Notes under the pieces: model-generated
What the model saw: only the letters and a program-made list of their open reading frames with translations
The model's database searches: none
What the model was told of the DNA's origin: nothing
From: Xenopus tropicalis
Taxonomy: Eukaryota > Chordata > Amphibia > Anura > Pipidae
Length of the DNA: 64,000 nucleotides
Assembly: GCF_000004195.4 (NCBI RefSeq)
Contig: NC_030677.2
Location: 63,556,222-63,620,221 of the forward strand
Reading direction: 5' to 3'
Made by a program: the position numbers and the translations under genes
Shown: piece after piece, positions 56,184 through 64,000 of the stretch
Layout of the letters: every line of letters begins with the position of its first letter
How positions within the stretch are numbered: position 1 is the first letter of the stretch

Positions 56184-56817
56184 TGTGAAGGAGTGAATTA
56201 AGCTAAAAAATTTTTGTTTGTTTGTTTGTCTTTAAATGTTAATTTTACTGGCCAGTAATTCATTAATTCAGTAATTTATTATTTGTGTAAATAGCTATGT
56301 GTATAATCTGTATATATATGTGGTATATATGTGTGGAAAGTACAAACTGTGCAACAGTATTAGCTTTGGGTTACAAACTGAGGCCTACTTTGTTTGGAAC
56401 ATGTGCCTCAGCTGTGCTGAAAGTATGTTTTAAATGGTGCTGAAACTACTGCTTATAGAAAGCTAGGTTTACCATAAGTGTATATAAAAGTGAGTGCATA
56501 AAACTACTTTGTTTCTATACATAACATTGCAATTGCATGTATAAAGTAAAGTTGAATAAAGCACTTACCTGGAGCTCTCAGAGAAGCCACTTCCTAAAGG
56601 GGTGGGCAGCCTCTCTGAATGAATATTTATAGAGTAGATGCTGACCACCGGGGGCAGCATAGAGCAGTTTGGAGGCTATAAAAGCTGCAGACTGGTTTCT
56701 TTTGGGAGTCTGTGTTAAGCCTTTGTAAGAGGTAGTTATAGAGCTCCAGGAGTGTGCTTGACCCCCTGCTGGTACAAGTTGGTATTGCACCATTGAAAAA
56801 ACTGTTTTTTTTCTGCA
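56184..56817 (+). mobile_element. LTR 4, 3' end missing
   Basis: TGTGAAGGAGTG to 'ttttttttctgca'. The last ~70 bp are lost. A 7-nt filler 'agctgca' joins it to LTR 5. Confidence 0.92.
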
Positions 56818-56824
56818 AGCTGCA

Positions 56825-57523
56825 AGTGAATTAAGCTAAAAAATTTTTGTTTGTTTGTTTGTCTTTAAATGTTAATTTTACTGGCCAGTAATTCATTAAT
56901 TCAGTAATTTATTATTTGTGTAAATAGCTATGTGTATAATCTGTATATATATGTGGTATATATGTGTGGAAAGTACAAACTGTGCAACAGTATTAGCTTT
57001 GGGTTACAAACTGAGGCCTACTTTGTTTGGAACATGTGCCTCAGCTGTGCTGAAAGTATGTTTTAAATGGTGCTGAAACTACTGCTTATAGAAAGCTAGG
57101 TTTACCATAAGTGTATATAAAAGTGAGTGCATAAAACTACTTTGTTTCTATACATAACATTGCAATTGCATGTATAAAGTAAAGTTGAATAAAGCACTTA
57201 CCTGGAGCTCTCAGAGAAGCCACTTCCTAAAGGGGTGGGCAGCCTCTCTGAATGAATATTTATAGAGTAGATGCTGACCACCGGGGGCAGCATAGAGCAG
57301 TTTGGAGGCTATAAAAGCTGCAGACTGGTTTCTTTTGGGAGTCTGTGTTAAGCCTTTGTAAGAGGTAGTTATAGAGCTCCAGGAGTGTGCTTGACCCCCT
57401 GCTGGTACAAGTTGGTATTGCACCATTGAAAAAACTGTTTTTTTTCTGCATGTGATAAAAAAATAAAGCACAATTTCCACTCAAGATCTGTCTGGCTACT
57501 GAACCTGCACACGCCCAGTGACA
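56825..57523 (+). mobile_element. LTR 5: 5' LTR of the intact copy, first bases missing
   Basis: Begins at 'agtgaattaagc', lacking the first 8 bases (TGTGAAGG). It ends CCCAGTGACA before 'tta' and the PBS. The missing terminus means this copy is not flanked by two complete LTR ends, although a new transcript would start downstream at the TATA. Confidence 0.93.
57309..57317 (+). promoter_or_regulatory. TATA box of the 5' LTR
   Basis: ctataaaag, about 155 bp before an AATAAA at 57472-57477. This placement fits a U3-R boundary shortly after the TATA and polyadenylation near the LTR end. A second TATA-like tatataaaa lies at 57114-57122 with an AATAAA at 57188-57193; which one is used cannot be told. 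Confidence 0.6.
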
Positions 57524-57526
57524 TTA

Positions 57527-57544
57527 TGGTGGCAGCAGTGGGAT
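57527..57544 (+). promoter_or_regulatory. Primer-binding site of the intact copy
   Basis: tggtggcagcagtgggat, 3 nt after the LTR, complementary to a tRNA-Leu 3' end except one base. Confidence 0.8.
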
Positions 57545-57580
57545 AGTAAAGTGCCGCAAAAGGCAGTGCCAGGGTAACAG

Positions 57581-60500
57581 ATGTGGAAAAAGAAAGCCTG
57601 GAGAGAATCCCCAAAAATTACCCAGAAGAAAAAACCAGGTGCAAAAGTGAATACAAGGTCACAAGCGGGAGTAAAACTGCTAGGCGAGTGGAAGAAACCT
57701 GCAAGGAAAGTCAGAATGTCCAAGCAGGAAGATGATCCTTCTTCCAGAGGCCCTTCACATGATTTCCCTGAGGAAAAGGAGGAAATAACTAGTGAAGCAG
57801 AACTTCTGACTGGTGCCACAGGGATAACTACTGCTGAGCCTACAGTGAAACCAAAGACACATATTGCAAAGGTTTTTATAACAGAACAGGAAGAGCAGCC
57901 TAATATGCCAGAGACTTCTGCATCTTCACCTCCTTCAGGTTTAGATGAACTTCTGAAATGGATGGTTCTGAAGCAAATAGAATCAGACCAGAAGCATAAG
58001 GTGGAGGAGCAAAGATGGCGGCAAGATGAAGCTAAAAGGCGAGAGGAGGAGCAAAGGAGATTTCAACAAGAGGTACGGGAGCACCGTGAGGAAATGCTCA
58101 GGCTACAACAGATGCAGCACAAGCAGCTTGCAGAAATACTTCAAGCCTGGAAAGAGCAGAGTCCAAAACCTCAAGAGACTACAAGTCTTAAAGATCTCCG
58201 TCTGACTAAATTGACTGCTGAGGATGATATTGAATCCTATATCACCATGTTTGAAAGAGTTGCCAAAACATGCCTTTGGCCCAAAGACCAATGGGTGGTA
58301 CACCTTGCTCCGTATTTAACTGGCAAAGCACAAAAAGCATACAGCAGTTTAAATGCCAGAGATGCTCAGGATTATGACTATGTAAAAGATGCCATATTTC
58401 ACCGGTATGAGCTAAATGTTGAAACCTTCAGACAAAGATTCAGAGCCTACAGGTACAGCAACTTTGATGGTCCTCGTGAGGCATATGCCCAGCTGCATGA
58501 ACTGCTCTTAAAATGGATCCAGCCAGAAAGGAAAACTGGTGAGCAAATCCTTGAAATGATTGCACTGGAGCAATTTATTGAAATCCTACCTGATAAAGTA
58601 AAGTTATGGGTACAGGAGCATCGTCCTGAAACAAGTACAAAAGCCATTTCTCTAGCAGAGGACTTTTTGCTAGCCAGAAGGGAAGCTGAGCAAAGAATTA
58701 CTGTGCGAAACAAACCCCTTCTGCAAAAAGAGCCGCAGCTCAGAGTAAATCCTCAAGACCGTGGAGATCCAAAATGCCACAACTGTGGGAGAGTTGGACA
58801 TATTGCGAGATTTTGCCGTAAAACACAAAGCAAATGTAACCCTTCTAATGTTGTTGGAGACAATGGTGGTTTCCTAGTTGAAGCATGTGTAAATGGCCAG
58901 AAAATACAAGCCCTACTGGATAGTGGAAGTCCCCAGACACTTCTTAAAGCTGGACTGCTGAGAAATCTTCATACTTTGGGAAACACCACTATAACATGTG
59001 TCCATGGAGACAAGAGAAAACATGCCTTAGCCAAAATACAAGTTAAAATTGGAAAGACTGTCCACAGAGTGATTACAGGACTGGTTCCCAAGTTGCCTTA
59101 TCCATTGATTATTGGGAGAGACTTTCCTAATTTTCTAAGTTTGTTGCCACGTCAGAAAACTGAGCGACCTGTGGTAGCAGTGACTACGCGGGCACAAGCA
59201 AAGAAGGCTGATGCCAGTGAAGGAACCTGGGAGAAACTTTTTCCTTTTTCTTCAGATTTGTTTAAAGGACAAGGTAAGCCTGGTAAGACTAAAAGGGAAA
59301 AAAGACTTTTAAAGGCTCAATGGAAAACTGAACACAGTGAGCCCAAAAAAGACTTTCCTGCTACAGCCAATTGGGACATTGACATTGAAAAAGCTCAGAG
59401 AAAAGACAGCAGTCTGCTGCCATTATTTAAAAAGGTTGTAAGTAATTCTGAAATATCTGATGAACAGCCTTGCTATGTTTTACAAAATCGTATCCTTATG
59501 AGGGTAAGACAAAACAAAAAATTGGGAGTAACACAAGAGCAAGTGATGGTTCCAAAAATGTTTAGAGAGGAAATAATTCGTTTAGCACATGAAACACCAT
59601 GGTCTGGTCATATGGGTAGAGAGAAAACCCTGAATAGAATTTTATACAGATTTTTTTGGCCAGGTATTCATCAACAAGTCGCTGAATACTGCAGTTCTTG
59701 TCCTGTATGTCAGAAAACTGCACCGGTTAAGCAAAGTGACAAAGCTCCCCTGATCCCAATCCCAGCTGTGGGTAAAGCTTTTGATAGGGTAGCAATGGAT
59801 ATAGTAGGTCCCCTAGAAAAGAGTAGTAAGGGTAATCAGTATATACTTGTTGTTTGTGATTACGCAACTAGATACCCTGAGGCCATACCCCTAAGAAACA
59901 TTACAGCCAAAACTGTGGCAGATACTCTTATTAAAATATTCAGCTCTCTTGGTATTCCCAAAGAAATCTTAACTGACCAGGGAACAAATTTTACCTCAAG
60001 TCTTTTGAAGGAGCTGTATGTACTACTTGGAGTAAAAGCACTAAGAACTGCTCCTTATCATCCCCAAACAGATGGTTTAGTAGAGAGGATGAACCAGACT
60101 TTAAAGCGTATGCTTAAAAAATTTGTGGAGGATGACCCTAAACATTGGGATAGGTGGTTACCCTACCTTCTTTTTGCCTATAGAGAGGTCCCCCAAGCCT
60201 CTACTGGTTATTCACCTTTTGAATTACTTTATGGAAGGCAACCTAGGGGTATCCTTGATGTAATTCGTGAAAACTGGGTAAGTGATGAGCACAGTCCTCA
60301 GAGTGTCATTGATTACATTGATTGTATGAGACAGAAATTGTCCAAAATGTCAGAGATGGCACAGCAAAATTTAGCTGATGCTCAGGTTAATCAAAGTACC
60401 TGGTATAACAAACGTTCAAGGGAACAAACATTTAAACCAGGGGAAAAAGTCCTACTTTTACTTCCCAGTCAGCAGAACAAATTAATGGCTAAGTGGCAGG

Positions 60501-62128
60501 GTCCATTTCAAATCTTAAGACAAGTGGGTCCAGTAGATTATGAAATACAGATTCCAGGTAGAAGGAACAAAAAGATATATCATGTAAATCTCCTTAGAAA
60601 GTGGAAGGAGAGGAAAGAAAATATTTCCTTGATGGTATTGCAGGAATGTTCACCTGATATGGCTGAGGAAGCATATCAGAGACTGGACAAAGAGAGCTCT
60701 GAAGCCTGTAAAATTAATTTATCTTCTGAGCTAATTCTAGATGAACAGAAAGAATTGTGCACGTTACTTGACAAATACAGTGATATTTTTGTTACAACAC
60801 CCGGAAGAACTAATCTTATTGAGCATGTCATTGACACGGTTGATGCCAAACCTATTCGTCAGCAACCCTATAGGACCCCTGAAAAATACAAACAAATTGT
60901 TAAACAGGAGGTTGTGCAGATGTTAGAACTTGGTGTAATTGAACCTTCTGTAAGTAACTGGTGTTCACCAGTGGTGTTGGTTCCGAAAAAAGATGGTTCT
61001 ATTCGTTTTTGTGTTGATTTTAGGAAAATAAATCTCATATCTAAATTTGACTCATACCCAATGCCCCGCATTGATGAGTTAATTGACCAGCTGGGTGGAG
61101 CTAAATTTATCTCTACCATTGACCTGTCAAAAGGTTACTGGCAAATACCTTTAGATCCAGAGTCAAGAGAGAAAACAGCTTTTGCAACAAGCCAGGGGCT
61201 CTTCCAATTTGTAACCATGCCATTTGGTCTTCATGGGGCTCCTGCAACTTTTCAGCGTCTTATGGACCGCATCCTTAGAGGGCATGATGCCTACTGTGCA
61301 GCCTACTTAGATGATGTGGTGATATTCAGCTCAGATTGGCAAAGTCACCTTCAGCATCTAGATACTGTACTGTCTCTCATAAAGTCTGCTGGTCTTACAA
61401 TCAACCCAAAAAAGTGTGCTCTAGCTTTTACAGAAACTAGATATTTGGGTTATATTCTAGGAAATGGAGAGGTAAAGCCTGACACAACCAAAATTAGAGC
61501 CATTGCTGAAATTCTTCCACCAAAAACAAAGAAAGAGGTACGTTCTTTCTTAGGTTTGGTTGGCTATTATAGGAGGTTCCTGCCAAATTTCTCTGAAATT
61601 GCTGCTCCTTTAACCGATCTTACTAAAAAGAATTGCAAAGACCAGGTTATATGGAGTCCACAATGTGAAGAAGCTTTTCAGAAGCTTAAAAACATGCTCT
61701 GTACTGAACCAGTTCTCAAGAGTCCTAAGTTTGAGCAAAAGTTCATAGTACAAACTGATGCATCTGAGAATGGTTTAGGTGCTGTGCTGAGCCAAGAAAT
61801 TGATGGAGAAGAGCACCCTGTGCTCTACATAAGCCGCAAACTATTTCCTAGAGAAACTAGGTATAGTGTGATTGAAAAAGAATGTTTAGCAATAAAGTGG
61901 GCACTAGAGTCATTAAGATGTTATCTTCTAGGCCAAGAGTTTTCCTTAGTGACTGATCACCACCCACTTATATGGATAAACAGAATGAAGGATAAAAATG
62001 CAAGAGTTACAAGATGGTACCTTGCAATGCAGCCATTTAGGTTTACAATTCACCATCGGCCGGGTAGTCAACACCATAATGCTGACTATTTATCTAGATA
62101 TGGTGCAGAAACTGAAAGTGAAAAATAA
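57581..62128 (+). CDS. Gag-Pol polyprotein of a Gmr1-like LTR retrotransposon, 1,515 aa
   Basis: One uninterrupted frame encodes all replication proteins. In order: basic N-terminus and coiled coil (121-195, very rich in E/Q/R); capsid-like region (~200-375); CCHC zinc knuckle C399-C402-H407-C412; aspartic protease with LLDSGS (D447); integrase zinc finger H670, H677, C707, C710; integrase core D740, D799, E835 with exactly 35 residues between the last two; GPF module (~974); RT with FCVDFRKIN, D1181 and YLDD (D1244, D1245); RNase H with D1393, E1434, D1459. Stop at residue 1516. Integrase precedes RT, as in Ty1/copia, while the motifs are Ty3/gypsy. This order defines the Gmr1-like group known from fish and other deuterostomes. 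There is no env, and no visible break or missing catalytic residue. The first Met is 37 nt after the PBS and is conserved in the inverted copy. Confidence 0.95.
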   Translation: MWKKKAWRESPKITQKKKPGAKVNTRSQAGVKLLGEWKKPARKVRMSKQEDDPSSRGPSHDFPEEKEEITSEAELLTGATGITTAEPTVKPKTHIAKVFITEQEEQPNMPETSASSPPSGLDELLKWMVLKQIESDQKHKVEEQRWRQDEAKRREEEQRRFQQEVREHREEMLRLQQMQHKQLAEILQAWKEQSPKPQETTSLKDLRLTKLTAEDDIESYITMFERVAKTCLWPKDQWVVHLAPYLTGKAQKAYSSLNARDAQDYDYVKDAIFHRYELNVETFRQRFRAYRYSNFDGPREAYAQLHELLLKWIQPERKTGEQILEMIALEQFIEILPDKVKLWVQEHRPETSTKAISLAEDFLLARREAEQRITVRNKPLLQKEPQLRVNPQDRGDPKCHNCGRVGHIARFCRKTQSKCNPSNVVGDNGGFLVEACVNGQKIQALLDSGSPQTLLKAGLLRNLHTLGNTTITCVHGDKRKHALAKIQVKIGKTVHRVITGLVPKLPYPLIIGRDFPNFLSLLPRQKTERPVVAVTTRAQAKKADASEGTWEKLFPFSSDLFKGQGKPGKTKREKRLLKAQWKTEHSEPKKDFPATANWDIDIEKAQRKDSSLLPLFKKVVSNSEISDEQPCYVLQNRILMRVRQNKKLGVTQEQVMVPKMFREEIIRLAHETPWSGHMGREKTLNRILYRFFWPGIHQQVAEYCSSCPVCQKTAPVKQSDKAPLIPIPAVGKAFDRVAMDIVGPLEKSSKGNQYILVVCDYATRYPEAIPLRNITAKTVADTLIKIFSSLGIPKEILTDQGTNFTSSLLKELYVLLGVKALRTAPYHPQTDGLVERMNQTLKRMLKKFVEDDPKHWDRWLPYLLFAYREVPQASTGYSPFELLYGRQPRGILDVIRENWVSDEHSPQSVIDYIDCMRQKLSKMSEMAQQNLADAQVNQSTWYNKRSREQTFKPGEKVLLLLPSQQNKLMAKWQGPFQILRQVGPVDYEIQIPGRRNKKIYHVNLLRKWKERKENISLMVLQECSPDMAEEAYQRLDKESSEACKINLSSELILDEQKELCTLLDKYSDIFVTTPGRTNLIEHVIDTVDAKPIRQQPYRTPEKYKQIVKQEVVQMLELGVIEPSVSNWCSPVVLVPKKDGSIRFCVDFRKINLISKFDSYPMPRIDELIDQLGGAKFISTIDLSKGYWQIPLDPESREKTAFATSQGLFQFVTMPFGLHGAPATFQRLMDRILRGHDAYCAAYLDDVVIFSSDWQSHLQHLDTVLSLIKSAGLTINPKKCALAFTETRYLGYILGNGEVKPDTTKIRAIAEILPPKTKKEVRSFLGLVGYYRRFLPNFSEIAAPLTDLTKKNCKDQVIWSPQCEEAFQKLKNMLCTEPVLKSPKFEQKFIVQTDASENGLGAVLSQEIDGEEHPVLYISRKLFPRETRYSVIEKECLAIKWALESLRCYLLGQEFSLVTDHHPLIWINRMKDKNARVTRWYLAMQPFRFTIHHRPGSQHHNADYLSRYGAETESEK

Positions 62129-62196
62129 GCCTTCTTAAGGAAACTCAGTACTGAAAAATTCCCTTATTTTTTCTTGAAGAAGGTAACCTTCTTCTT

Positions 62197-62209
62197 AAGG
62201 AGGGGGATA
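62197..62209 (+). promoter_or_regulatory. Polypurine tract of the intact copy
   Basis: aaggagggggata immediately before LTR 6, identical to that at 56171. Confidence 0.8.
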
Positions 62210-62914
62210 TGTGAAGGAGTGAATTAAGCTAAAAAATTTTTGTTTGTTTGTTTGTCTTTAAATGTTAATTTTACTGGCCAGTAATTCATTAATTCAGTAA
62301 TTTATTATTTGTGTAAATAGCTATGTGTATAATCTGTATATATATGTGGTATATATGTGTGGAAAGTACAAACTGTGCAACAGTATTAGCTTTGGGTTAC
62401 AAACTGAGGCCTACTTTGTTTGGAACATGTGCCTCAGCTGTGCTGAAAGTATGTTTTAAATGGTGCTGAAACTACTGCTTATAGAAAGCTAGGTTTACCA
62501 TAAGTGTATATAAAAGTGAGTGCATAAAACTACTTTGTTTCTATACATAACATTGCAATTGCATGTATAAAGTAAAGTTGAATAAAGCACTTACCTGGAG
62601 CTCTCAGAGAAGCCACTTCCTAAAGGGGTGGGCAGCCTCTCTGAATGAATATTTATAGAGTAGATGCTGACCACCGGGGGCAGCATAGAGCAGTTTGGAG
62701 GCTATAAAAGCTGCAGACTGGTTTCTTTTGGGAGTCTGTGTTAAGCCTTTGTAAGAGGTAGTTATAGAGCTCCAGGAGTGTGCTTGACCCCCTGCTGGTA
62801 CAAGTTGGTATTGCACCATTGAAAAAACTGTTTTTTTTCTGCATGTGATAAAAAAATAAAGCACAATTTCCACTCAAGATCTGTCTGGCTACTGAACCTG
62901 CACACGCCCAGTGA
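62210..62914 (+). mobile_element. LTR 6: 3' LTR of the intact copy
   Basis: TGTGAAGGAGTG to CCCAGTGA; the final CA is replaced at the joint with rDNA-derived sequence. By eye it is practically identical to LTR 5 over their shared length. Confidence 0.93.
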
Positions 62915-63073
62915 AGGTCAATGAAGCGCAATGAAGGTGAGGGCCGGGGCGCCCCGGCTGAGGTGGGATCCCGCCGCCCCCCCCTTCGCAGGGGGGGTCC
63001 CGGCGGGCGCACCACCGGCCCGTCTCGCCCGCACCGTCGGGGAGGTGGAGCGTGAGCGCGCGCGATAGGACCC
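62915..63073 (+). rRNA. 28S rRNA fragment 1 (5'-central part)
   Basis: 'gcgcaatgaaggtgaggg', 'gaggtgggatcccgccgcc', 'gcgcaccaccggcccgtctc' and 'ggggaggtggagcgtgagcg' are conserved 28S sequence from the first half of the molecule. It is preceded by 'tcaatgaagcgc', a phrase from the 3' half of 28S, so a further small joint exists here. It is a fragment, not a gene. Confidence 0.85.
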
Positions 63074-63345
63074 TACTGATGATGTGTTGTCGCAATAGTA
63101 ATCCTGCTCAGTACGAGAGGAACCGCAGGTTCAGACATTTGGTGTATGTGCTTGGCTGAGGAGCCAATGGGGCGAAGCTACCATCTGTGGGATTATGACT
63201 GAACGCCTCTAAGTCAGAATCCCCCCTAAACGTGACGATACCGCAGCGCCGCGGAGCCTCGGTTGGCCTCGGATAGCCGGCGTCCCCCCCGGGGGCCGCC
63301 GGTGGGCAGAGCCGCTCGCCTCGGGACCGGAGCGCGGCCTCGGCC
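63071..63345 (+). rRNA. 28S rRNA fragment 2 (3'-terminal part)
   Basis: 'tactgatgatgtgttgtcgc', 'gctcagtacgagaggaaccg' (the sarcin-ricin loop region) and 'gcctcggttggcctcggata' belong to the last few hundred bases of 28S. It is joined to fragment 1 at 'ccc', which both share. Confidence 0.88.
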
Positions 63346-63458
63346 GGCGCCTAGCAGCTGACTTAGAACTGGTGCGGACCAGGGGAATCCGACTGTTTAA
63401 TTAAAACAAAGCATCGCGAAGGCCCGAGGCGGGTGTTGACGCGATGTGACGCGATGTG
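63346..63458 (+). rRNA. 28S rRNA fragment 3 (out of order)
   Basis: 'ctagcagctgacttagaact', 'accaggggaatccgactg' and 'ggcgggtgttgacgcgatgt' lie upstream of fragment 2 in a normal 28S gene but follow it here. The end shows a 10-bp tandem duplication (gacgcgatgt twice). Ribosomal function is excluded by the scrambling. Confidence 0.88.
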
Positions 63459-63470
63459 GCATCAGCCTTC
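63457..63470 (-). other. 14-nt inverted insert from the retrotransposon
   Basis: ggcatcagccttct is the complement of 59202-59215 within the gag-pol ORF. It bridges 28S fragment 3 and the next retroelement piece. Confidence 0.6.
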
Positions 63471-64000
63471 TAAGTTTGTTGCCACGTCAGAAAACTGAGC
63501 GACCTGTGGTAGCAGTGACTACGCGGGCACAAGCAAAGAAGGCTGATGCCAGTGAAGGAACCTGGGAGAAACTTTTTCCTTTTTCTTCAGATTTGTTTAA
63601 AGGACAAGGTAAGCCTGGTAAGACTAAAAGGGAAAAAAGACTTTTAAAGGCTCAATGGAAAACTGAACACAGTGAGCCCAAAAAAGACTTTCCTGCTACA
63701 GCCAATTGGGACATTGACATTGAAAAAGCTCAGAGAAAAGACAGCAGTCTGCTGCCATTATTTAAAAAGGTTGTAAGTAATTCTGAAATATCTGATGAAC
63801 AGCCTTGCTATGTTTTACAAAATCGTATCCTTATGAGGGTAAGACAAAACAAAAAATTGGGAGTAACACAAGAGCAAGTGATGGTTCCAAAAATGTTTAG
63901 AGAGGAAATAATTCGTTTAGCACATGAAACACCATGGTCTGGTCATATGGGTAGAGAGAAAACCCTGAATAGAATTTTATACAGATTTTTTTGGCCAGGT
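63468..64000 (+). pseudogene. Partial gag-pol copy (end of protease region into integrase), runs off the window
   Basis: Identical by eye to 59133-59665: linker after the protease and the integrase zinc-finger region up to 'FFWPG'. It keeps the full T run at the position where the 51465 copy lost one. The true end lies outside the window. Confidence 0.92.

Noticed and set aside
57581..62128. Reading the element as an endogenous retrovirus
   Set aside because: No envelope frame follows RNase H; only about 80 bp separate the stop codon from the 3' LTR.
62915..63458. Functional 28S rRNA gene
   Set aside because: Only three short segments are present, in the wrong order, with joints and no spacer or promoter sequence.

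Overview
The window looks like vertebrate, almost certainly Xenopus (most likely X. tropicalis), non-genic DNA. The sequence is AT-rich and packed with frog-type MITEs, a Tc1/mariner transposon, a SPIN-like hAT MITE, LINE and Penelope-like remnants, a solo LTR, and Ty3/gypsy DNA joined to pieces of 28S rDNA. I found no convincing host exon, tRNA or host promoter. The only intact protein genes are those of mobile elements.

Layout. Positions 1-30,000 are old intergenic or intronic DNA with nested MITEs: a hAT-type family with 8-bp target duplications, a family starting 'acaggtatgggatc' with TA target sites, TTAA-type (Kolobok-like) MITEs, palindromic elements with 'gggctctggcacac' or 'gggcccgattcac' termini, and fold-back elements, one of which carries a hammerhead-ribozyme-like core. 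A Penelope-like remnant with a GIY-YIG domain lies near 20.4-20.9 kb and a solo LTR with a perfect 5-bp duplication at 21.5 kb. Positions 30,499-32,112 are a complete Tc1-like transposon with an uninterrupted 340-residue transposase and two 211-bp inverted repeats. Positions 32-48 kb hold more MITEs, a degenerate Tc1-like copy, a SPIN-like MITE, an inverted templated duplication around 41.4/43.2 kb, a hAT MITE filled with a GC-rich minisatellite (42.5-43.1 kb) and a 5'-truncated L2/CR1-like LINE (44.8-47.4 kb).

From 48,957 to the right edge the window is a patchwork of nearly identical pieces of one LTR retrotransposon. One copy (LTR 56,825-57,523, PBS, a 1,515-codon gag-pol ORF at 57,581-62,128, PPT, LTR 62,210-62,914) is apparently complete in coding capacity. 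Its pol domain order is protease-integrase-RT-RNase H, while its sequence motifs are Ty3/gypsy. This is the order known for the Gmr1-like group. Around it lie inverted gag, truncated LTRs, a frameshifted gag-PR-IN copy, a displaced RT-RNase H half, and three out-of-order segments of 28S rRNA sequence. Many joints carry short microhomologies, short templated fillers or small tandem duplications. This is either a recent complex end-joining or template-switching event that captured retroelement DNA and rDNA, or an assembly artefact. Reads spanning the joints would decide.

No multi-gene pathway is present. The mobile elements interact only by nesting, which gives relative ages: for example the 'acaggtatggg' MITE at 12.8 kb predates the dimeric 'gggctctgg' MITE inside it.
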